Shown here one piece after another: positions 57,401 through 64,000 of a stretch of DNA of 64,000 bases. A program made the translations under genes and the position numbers. The number at the start of each line of letters is the position of its first letter. Position 1 is the first letter of the stretch. The notes under the pieces were generated by a model. That model made no database searches and was not told the origin of the DNA. It saw nothing but the letters and a program-made list of their open reading frames with translations. The stretch comes from Crossaster papposus (taxonomy: Eukaryota > Echinodermata > Asteroidea > Velatida > Solasteridae): the NCBI GenBank assembly GCA_037893245.1, contig JBAIAA010000604.1, positions 620,001 through 684,000 on the forward strand, in the 5' to 3' direction.

Positions 57401-60400
57401 TGCAGATATCGAAAATATTTACTACCGAATTATTAAGAAATATCTTACTCATTGATTCTAGGCATCCAGCAAAATGATTGCGCTAGATATCCTGTAATTA
57501 TTCTGAAAAATAGAATTTTATAAAGAAAAATTCGCAATCACCGTCAAAGATAACATAAGAATAACTGCTCGACGCCGGTTGAAAACAAACGCTGTTTTTC
57601 GTGCTTTTCTTGGTATCCATGATGATTGTAAAACTTCGAACAGGTCAGTTAAAGGATATTTACTATAAAATACAACCCCCCAAATCTACCCATTCATGAT
57701 AATTCAAGCATTTACCAATGGTGTATCCTACCTTCAACAGTTTAAACAATGAAAAAAATATGTACAATGTATCATGTCATTCATGTGTATGGTACAATGT
57801 GTATGGTACAATGTGTATGGTACAATGTGTATGGTACATGTACGTATACAATGTGTAGGGCACGTATACAATGTGTATGGTACAAATACAATGTACAATG
57901 TAGTTTTTAAATGACACATAATTTATACTGTAAATGAAAACAGATGACAAATTGTAATATGGAAACCAACAACAACAATAAACTTTACTTTCCACTGAAA
58001 TTACATGCAAAGTATCCATCCACAGTACAACACCAAGTTACAACATACAGGCATCCACAAACTATTCGTGCTTCACACAGTCACAAGAACAATAACGGGT
58101 CTTCTACTACTGACCATCGCGAGAAGTACCATCACCAGGTCCAGGCTTGTCCTGATAAGGTCTACCATTCACCCTTGGAATACCCCCTCTAGTACCTCCT
58201 CCATTCCTCATGCCACTCTCTCCTCCTCCCCCTCTCTGCCGCCAACCGTCTTGGGCCTTATCAAAAGAATGTGGTCTGGGAAGGGATTCCCTACTTCCCT
58301 GATTATCGTATTTACTGTTGAAGCGATCACGCTGATGGTAGTTGATTTGGTCCGGATTATAGCCAGTCTCCTGAAGATCGGTGTACAGTGGGGTGTCATC
58401 ATACAGGCCATCTTGATAGTTCTGGTCGGGATTGGTCATCTCCTTAAACATGTCGTTGGGATAATTATAATCGGGCGGGTTACCGTACGGCTTATTGTAA
58501 ATGTCATACGAGTACAGGTTGTCTTTTCCGTCATCATTGCGGTCGGGATTTGGATTGAAGCGATCTGAGAATCCAGGGCCGTTACCCATGTTGGGGCCGT
58601 TACCCATGTTGGGGCCGTTACCCATGTTGGGGCCGTTACCCATGTTGGGGCCGTTACCCATGTTGGGTCCGGATGGATTGGGGTTTCGCTGGGGGTTATA
58701 GCCAGGTTTTTTAGCAGTGTGGCCTAGTGGGATGGGCCGGTCACGATTTCCTAAACCTCTCTGAGGTTGGTCGGGGGTCTTTGAGGAATCGCCGCCATAC
58801 CCGCCAGGCTGGTTATCGTTGCCGGGTCGGTAGCTGGTCTTTGGAACTTGGTCCTGTTTGAGACCGTTCCGATGAGGGTTGGCTGGACGGGATTGTAAAG
58901 GCTTATCCGGATCGCCTAGCTGCTTCATCTGCCCACTCATCTGCACTTGTTTTTCTGCTGGGTTGTTGTCAGGGATTTCCCCTAACTTCCTCTGGTCGGC
59001 ACTGGCCTGATTGAAACCGTCTTGGTTTTTTTTTAGACCGCTCGGCTGAAGGGGGCGTAAACCCATTGGACCTTCAGAGAGCCTCTCACCGGACACCTCG
59101 CGGTGTACTCCCAAGTCTTCCTGTGAGTCCTGCGTATCAGCAGGAACTGCATCTGGTTTTGCTTTGCTGCTCGTCAATTGACTACCGCCATCAGAGTCGT
59201 ACTTCCCATCCTGTGGATCACTCTTGGCATCTCCTTGACTGACGTCCCCCTGAGCATTACCCTTGCCCTCGCCCTGTCCCCCTTTCAAACCCTTATCGAC
59301 AGTCTGGTCCCCAGAGTCTATCTTCTCTTGCATACTCTGCCTGTGCAGCTGGCTAGCAAGTTCGCTCCTGACTTCTTCCAGATCCAGCATGTCTGGGAGT
59401 TGCAGTTTCTCTTCTTTTTTGAGGTTTTTAGCAGCCGTAGGGTCTATCTGGGGGAGGTTAGTGGCATAGGAGGAGTGAGAGGAGTGGGAGGAAGGGGTAT
59501 TTGTGTCTGAGAAAATGAAAAGCCAAAGAAAGTGAATAAAAAAAGGCAAGATACAGTATGTGTTAGAATTGTGCTTGAGAAGAGAAAGAAACTAGAGCAA
59601 ATAGCAGAGGAGCATATTATTCATTCTCAACTTGTTTTAAATCTGAAACACATGCTTAAATCAGTGCTCTTTAACAGTTTACATGTACCTTGAGTAATGG
59701 CCGGAGACACCACACCACATTTTACGCTCTTCTATAATTTGTTTAATACATCAAAATTGCCGATGTCACTTGTAATAGTTCCTACTCCTATTAAATGTAA
59801 TTACTCATTCCAACAGAGTCCAACTGTGACTCATATGACTTTACTGCTCAATCCAACACAGTCCAACTCACCATGTTGTTGTGTACCTGAACATATCAAA
59901 TGACTTGCCTGCTAATAAATCCAACAGGTTCCAACTGTGTCTCATTTGTATTGCTGGATCTAACAGAGTTTAACTAGGCAAAACCCAACAGAATGCGATT
60001 ATGAATGCGTTCCAGATCAAATGACAAATTGCCTGCTAAATTCAACAGGTTCCAACTATAATACTACATAGTTGGATCCTGTTAGATTCAGCAGGATTAG
60101 GGTTAAATCAAAAACAAAAGACGGCTACTCATTTCAACAGAAGCTCTAATAAAGCAATGACCCACTTTTTCAGGTAATTTTCTGTCTTCATTGCAATCCA
60201 ATTTGATAAGTACAATGTACAAAATGTATAAGGTTTGGGCACAATGTATTCAATTTTGCACAAACTGATTTTTTTTACTTTGATACTTGTTTTTCTAAAT
60301 GTATTTTTATAACATATAACATGGTGTTTTTCAATAGACCGTATTCTTGATCAAAGAGGTGTTGTACACTTGTACTTGATACCGGTAATTCTGGGTACAA

Positions 60401-63400
60401 TCAATGGTGAATCAAAGATAATTCACATTAGTTAACAATAACACATTTCCACTATTTTTATTATTAAATAAACAATAAATTTGATTTTGCTTCTGTTGGT
60501 ACAATACATGTACCGGTACATGTACCCAAAATATAGCGTCATTGCAACGCCCTTCAACCTGGAATACCGTACGACCCACTATCAAGCTAAAAAAACAAGT
60601 TAACAAAAGATTAACATTTCAATCAATAAAATAACAGAACAATGGTTGTGTGCCAAGAACTGAACCCCTGCTAGATGCTACAAATGTACATTATAGGCTT
60701 TGATGGCTTCATCACATTAGCAGAATCAGATCCGTACTACCGGTACATGTATTTGAGTACATGTAATGTACCGTACAAAAGCATTTCGGGCGCAATCGGT
60801 AGATCTGCGCTATCACTTGATCGGTCGATCCGGTAGAAAATCTCTGACCTTACTTCTCTTTTACAAAACACTCTTCCGCAATCGACAAGTCAGAGATTTC
60901 CTACCAGATTAACCGATTGCACAAGTTCATTTCTGCGCGACTGATCGAGTGATAACGCAGATCCACTGATCGTGGCTAACATACATGATGTACACATACA
61001 GTACATACTGCAATCCCTGTCCATTTTACATACATGTACATACTATCTTACCATATTTGCATCCCATCTCGTCCGAGCCATCAGTACAATCCTCCCTACC
61101 ATCGCACACATGGTGGGCAATAATGCATTCACCATTGGCACACTGAATCTCACCGCGTAGACACTGAGTGGGATCACTACTGTCTTCTGGGTGAAGAAAA
61201 AACAAAACAGTAAATTAAGGGATGGAATAAAGGTACAGTATATATTTGGAATAAAGGTACAGTACGGTACTGTACAATACAATTGCCGTCGAATGAAAGC
61301 TGTGCTGTAGACTTTGCACCCTCTGCATGACAGCCTTGTGTTACAGACGCTGCAAATTTGCCGGCTGTAGCTCTCGGGCGAGATGGCGCACAACGCTTGC
61401 AATCGCGAGGAGTATGGCAATGCAAATTACTTATAATTATAATCATTTTGCATTGCCATACTCCTCGCAATTGCAAGCGTTGTGCGCCATCTCTGCCCCC
61501 GAGAGATAGAGCGAGTCATGAAACAGTCGCTACTTACTCTGCAACCCGCCCGGGCGCTTGTTTACGTTTGTTTACGACACGATTTATACACATTGGCCTG
61601 TGATGTCACAGGCATCCCACAATGCCCCATTAAATTGGTGGACAGCAGAAGTTCAGTACAGTATTTTTAGTTGCAGGAAAACTGGCATCGAACTTCCTTG
61701 ATTTGCAGGTAGGCCTGATCCAGTGACGTCACAAAACCAGTCGCGTAAACCGCACACACAGCCTCACGCACACAACAAAAAATGTCGAAATATATTAGAT
61801 TGTATCTCAGGTTTTATAAAAAACCATGATCATAAAAATTCGTAATCATAATAATGAGTATCTTACGGGATTATTGCAGAAAAATCAGCGCAAACGACCC
61901 AGTAGTTCGTTAGTTATGAGTTAAAATAAAACGTGGTGTGGGGGAAAAAAACTGCCTGCACAGCGCCGGAAGTGAGCCCGATCGTGCGTGGAACGGCCTT
62001 TCGGCTTTCGCTCGGTTGGTACGATTTACCATTAGTTTTTTATTGCCCAATAGGGAGCGTTAGGTTCCTGACATCGGCGCGTGATCGATAATTTCCGGAA
62101 GAAGACGAGTGCTTTTACCCACCACGTTTGTTCTGCGAAGATCGGACCAGCGGTTTTCAAACGGTGCGAAAGACAAATGTTGACATCAGATTACCATAGA
62201 AGTTCGCTATTATTTTACACACAGGACTTCTTCAGAAGGTAGGAAATATATTCCTTTATAAGAATTTAAGTTTTTAGTAGTTTGGGTTTTGAAACGGCCT
62301 CCCAAAATGTACTTTGGTACAGCGGGTTTTTTCAGTTTTTTGTCAGTAGACTGGTTACCACAAGACAATTTCATACACATGACATGATACTGTGGAAGGT
62401 TGGGTACCGAACACGTACAATTTATTTACAGTCGTCGTTAACCAAGTCACCAATTTTCATCCCCTAAATCTTATTGATACATCAACAAGATATTTACATA
62501 TTAAAGGAAGAGAGTCATTTTATACTTATTGTGTATTTACATACTGTCAGAAAACGAATAATGTAATGTTATGTATTTTTTTTGGACAAAAACGTCCCAT
62601 TTTTCCCGTGAACCTATTGCGCTATGGATTTGTTTGGTTATTGTTTGTGACTCAACTTCTTCTTACTTCGGCGGCCTTTAGTGTAATAAGTGTGGCATTA
62701 CACAATTTTATTTCCATCCCACTTAAGAAATTGCTGTCTCAGTGTTAATTAATTAATTTTTAATTATTTCAATTTATTCATTCATTTATGTCATCTGTTT
62801 CTATGCAACATCATTGTGCCAAAACTAAACAACCATTGTAAAGCAGACACAATGATAAGTTCATTTTAATTTCTTCAAAACGGTGAACGAGGTAATAATA
62901 TACTCTTGTAAAAGTTGCAAAATGTGCAAAATCCTTACATTTTCCATTATTTTGGTAATTAATTATGCAAATTAGTAATTAAACATACAGTTTTTTATTT
63001 GAAATTATAGTAAATGATAAATAAGGGCATACAGTACATACATGTAATGTATACATGTACACAATTTAAATGATAACAAATAAATAATTTATGATTTATG
63101 ACAAAAAAATGCTCCGTTTGTATTTTCTTGGTGCCATTGCCTGTATAAAGAAAACATAGAAATAGGTCAAAGGTCAACATCCCATTTTTCTCCTAATTTG
63201 CTTAAATTAAATTGACGTATCTTGAGAACCGCTTTGCCAATTTTGAAAAAAAATACATTTTTAGAATACTGAAGACATGCTCTTTCACCTCATCTACTGT
63301 ATGTTTTGAAGCTCTGTGTAATAACTAATATATTTCAAAATCACCTAAAATGTCTATTGCAGGTCAAGAATTGATCGTGAGTAACCCCGAAAACCGTTAG

Positions 63401-64000
63401 GTCCAGCTTTGACACTTATCTATTTAGACGATTTTGGGGTATTTTGTTAATTGTGTGGATTTTTTTTCGACATTTTAAACCACATTTAAGAGCCAATTAT
63501 TTTTCAATATTCGTCTGGCTCGGCCTCTAGCGCCAGATGATGTCCAAATGTTAGAAAAGCGATAAATAGAGGCCAGTAACTCGGTCTACTACTATACGTA
63601 GCATGGCGCTCTATGGAGCATGTGCAACTAGAACGTGAAACAACCTTATGAAGTTATGTTTGTACTTTAACCAAGCGTCATTGGTTTTTCGCATTTAAAA
63701 ACATTCTAATGACATAGTTGTTGGTATTGGCATTTTATCATTGCATAAAGAAACAATGTTGATTTCACAAATTATTGTATAACATTTGAATTCATTACTC
63801 AATGTACTGTTACTCATGCTGAATTTGTACACAATGATAGTTGATACTGTACCTTCTAGTTTGTCAGTACTGTCAACATTCTCAGACTGAACATCTTCGC
63901 CATTGTGATTAAATATGTCATCGCTGCCAGAATCATCCGCACTTGCGACTTGACTCGTTGGAGGTGCATCATCGAACCCTCCGATTATTGCAGTTACATA
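51109..64000 (-). CDS. LRP11: LRP11-like receptor (5' part outside window)
   Basis: The visible join is 64000-63853, 61186-61052, 59506-58115, 55441-55166 and 51464-51109, all GT-AG and all phase 1. Order of parts: the end of an upstream ectodomain exon (the PKD side in LRP11), one LDL-receptor class A module, a long low-complexity extracellular stalk, one transmembrane helix and a short cytosolic tail of about 34 residues. The [12 protein letters not shown] helix, the C-R-L-R juxtamembrane piece and the C-terminal D-Y-L-I-N-G-M-Y-L closely match vertebrate LRP11 as I remember it. LRP11 is a single-pass MANSC-PKD-LDLa protein of poorly known role. The stalk here is roughly 600 residues, far longer than the roughly 110 of the vertebrate protein. 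The MANSC part must lie beyond 64000. Confidence 0.85.
51896..52129. mobile_element. Family B MITE copy with TTAA on both sides
   Basis: TTAA|CCAGTTCGCGCCGGGA at the left and GGCGCGAACTGG|TTAA at the right. The clean TTAA duplication points to piggyBac-type mobilisation. Confidence 0.8.
52903..53107. mobile_element. Family B MITE copy, internally shortened
   Basis: CCAGTTCGCGCAAGGATTAT and GGGCAAACTGG|TTAA ends, with an internal loss near the left end relative to other copies. An ACATGTAC run sits inside the right part. Confidence 0.7.
53919..54152. mobile_element. Family B MITE copy, left of an inverted pair
   Basis: TTAA|CCAGTTCGCGCCGGGA and GGCGCGAACTGG|TTAA. The next copy, 222 bp away, is in the opposite orientation. 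Confidence 0.8.
54374..54607. mobile_element. Family B MITE copy, right of an inverted pair
   Basis: TTAA|CCAGTTCGCACCGGATGA and GGCGCGAACTGG|TCAA; it runs opposite to the copy at 53919. Together they form a large inverted repeat with 234-bp arms inside the intron. Confidence 0.78.
55166..55441 (-). CDS. LRP11: LRP11-like gene: Gly/Asp-rich stalk exon
   Basis: 92 residues starting [10 protein letters not shown] and continuing with [10 protein letters not shown] and [13 protein letters not shown] repeats, very acidic and glycine-rich. The acceptor is AAACCACAG|GC and the donor CTAAAG|GTAAAT, phase 1 on both sides. The Asp density could bind calcium; that is inference. Confidence 0.82.
55794..55890. 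repeat. Hairpin-forming inverted repeat
   Basis: AAATGGCCTATTTTCAGTAC at the left and GTACTGAAAATAGGCCATTT at the right are exact mirrors. The inner AGTTTGCAT.AGAC / GTCTATGCAAACT blocks also pair, leaving a tiny loop. Confidence 0.8.
57383..57734. mobile_element. Family A MITE copy
   Basis: AAGGTAGGATACACCATTTG at the left (after TA) and GGTGTATCCTACCTT at the right (then CA). Same orientation as the copy at 21741. Confidence 0.75.
57784..57893. repeat. Tandem repeat, ~14-bp GTACAATGTGTATG unit
   Basis: At least five direct units of GTGTATGGTACAAT, with imperfect units (GTGTAGGGCACGTAT) towards the right. Confidence 0.75.
58115..59506 (-). CDS. LRP11: LRP11-like gene: long low-complexity stalk exon
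   Basis: About 464 residues. The acceptor is ATTTTCTCAG|AC and the preferred donor CGATG|GTCAGT; a weaker in-phase donor, GATG|GTACTT, 15 nt earlier would also fit. A short predicted helix ([10 protein letters not shown]) is followed by Gly/Asp/Asn/Pro/Gln-rich sequence with no cysteines. Five tandem copies of G-P-N-M-G-N lie at about 58585-58674. Later parts are rich in Tyr, Asn and Asp (for example P-P-D-Y-N-Y-P-N-D). Extracellular stalk or matrix-like role is inferred only. Confidence 0.82.
58585..58674 (-). repeat. Coding minisatellite, 18-bp unit (GPNMGN x5)
   Basis: Five near-identical 18-bp units (plus-strand CCCATGTTGGGGCCGTTA) inside the stalk exon. High identity suggests recent slippage and possible length polymorphism. 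Confidence 0.9.
59507..61051. other. LRP11-like gene intron after the LDLa exon
   Basis: It holds a run of imperfect CCAACAG(G/A)TTCCAACTGTG-like repeats at about 59810-60075 and a nested fold-back at about 60786-60985 (CTGCGCTATCACTTGATC / GATCGAGTGATAACGCAG and AATCTCTGAC / GTCAGAGATT). No exon seen. Confidence 0.5.
61052..61186 (-). CDS. LRP11: LRP11-like gene: LDL-receptor class A exon
   Basis: A 45-residue module with the class A pattern: C-L-R-G-E-I-Q-C, then [13 protein letters not shown] and D-G-S-D-E-M-G-C. Six cysteines and the calcium-binding D-C-x-D-G-S-D-E acidic cluster are present. The acceptor is TTCACCCAG|AA and the donor AATATG|GTAAGA, phase 1 on both sides. Confidence 0.92.
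61187..63852. other. LRP11-like gene intron before the LDLa exon
   Basis: It holds the fold-back at 61371-61505. The rest, about 61.5-63.85 kb, shows no recognised gene or repeat beyond short ACATGTA runs. Confidence 0.5.
61371..61505. mobile_element. Compact fold-back element, ~57-bp arms
   Basis: GAGATGGCGCACAACGCTTG and GAGGAGTATGGCAATGCAAA in the left arm are mirrored by TTTGCATTGCCATACTCCTC and CAAGCGTTGTGCGCCATCTC in the right. The loop is about 20 bp, AT-rich. Confidence 0.82.
63853..64000 (-). CDS. LRP11: LRP11-like gene: exon upstream of the LDLa module (partial)
   Basis: Open to the window edge. It starts [10 protein letters not shown], which may be the end of the PKD domain, then a Ser/Asp-rich linker ending S-T-D-K-L-E. 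The donor is CTAGAAG|GTACAG, phase 1, which joins the LDLa exon as G|AA (Glu). Confidence 0.7.

Larger units (their letters stand above)
55442..58114. other. LRP11-like gene intron between stalk exons
   Basis: It contains a repeat H scrap near 55540, a hairpin at 55794-55890, a family A MITE at 57383-57734 and a tandem repeat at 57784-57893. No other coding sequence supported. Confidence 0.5.

Noticed and set aside
58005..58568. 187-residue open frame on the plus strand
   Set aside because: It is antisense to the stalk exon of the LRP11-like gene and hydrophobic only because of the mirrored codon bias; no domain or start context.

Overview
This window is animal nuclear DNA. It is AT-rich, its genes are split by long introns, and it is full of short inverted-repeat transposons, SINEs and one intact LINE. 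The gene content (a homologue of LRP11 and an actin-family gene with an intron at actin codon 121/122) and the repeat style suggest an invertebrate deuterostome, most likely an echinoderm. The phylum call is inference from recall of similar repeats, not proof.

Gene 1 (38781 to 2421, minus strand) can be rebuilt as nine exons. Every junction has GT/AG ends and the reading frame is kept throughout, giving 1395 codons plus a stop. The predicted protein starts with one or two hydrophobic membrane segments and a basic stretch. About 950 largely disordered, Ser/Asp/Glu-rich residues follow, with repeated short motifs and a PP1-docking-like K-S-V-S-F. It ends in a complete actin fold of about 370 residues, finishing in the actin-like K-C-F. 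Several ATP-site residues are replaced, so it looks like a membrane-tethered pseudo-actin. I do not recognise this architecture as a named family, and it is the best candidate here for something undescribed. Its 22.4-kb first intron holds an apparently intact two-ORF LINE (about 28.7-33.36 kb, plus strand), a local tandem duplication and many MITEs.

The interval 38.8-51.1 kb is intergenic and almost entirely mobile DNA: fold-back elements (one around telomere-like repeats), two roughly 1.1-kb inverted-repeat elements, a LINE remnant and minisatellites.

Gene 2 (64000 to 51109, minus strand, 5' end outside the window) is a homologue of LRP11, a single-pass receptor-like protein. Five exons are visible: the end of an upstream ectodomain exon, an LDL-receptor class A module, a very long low-complexity stalk exon with five GPNMGN repeats, a Gly/Asp-rich exon, and a last exon with the transmembrane helix and the C-terminal D-Y-L-I-N-G-M-Y-L. 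All joins are phase 1.

The two genes lie head to tail on the minus strand and share no evident function. The rest is repeats. The main families are: A (TA target site, AAGGTAGGATACACC ends, five copies); B (TTAA target site, CCAGTTCGCGCC ends, eight copies); C (GCTAAGCACAA type, several copies); D (CGGCTATTTTAAAACATTT type); and tRNA-derived SINEs.
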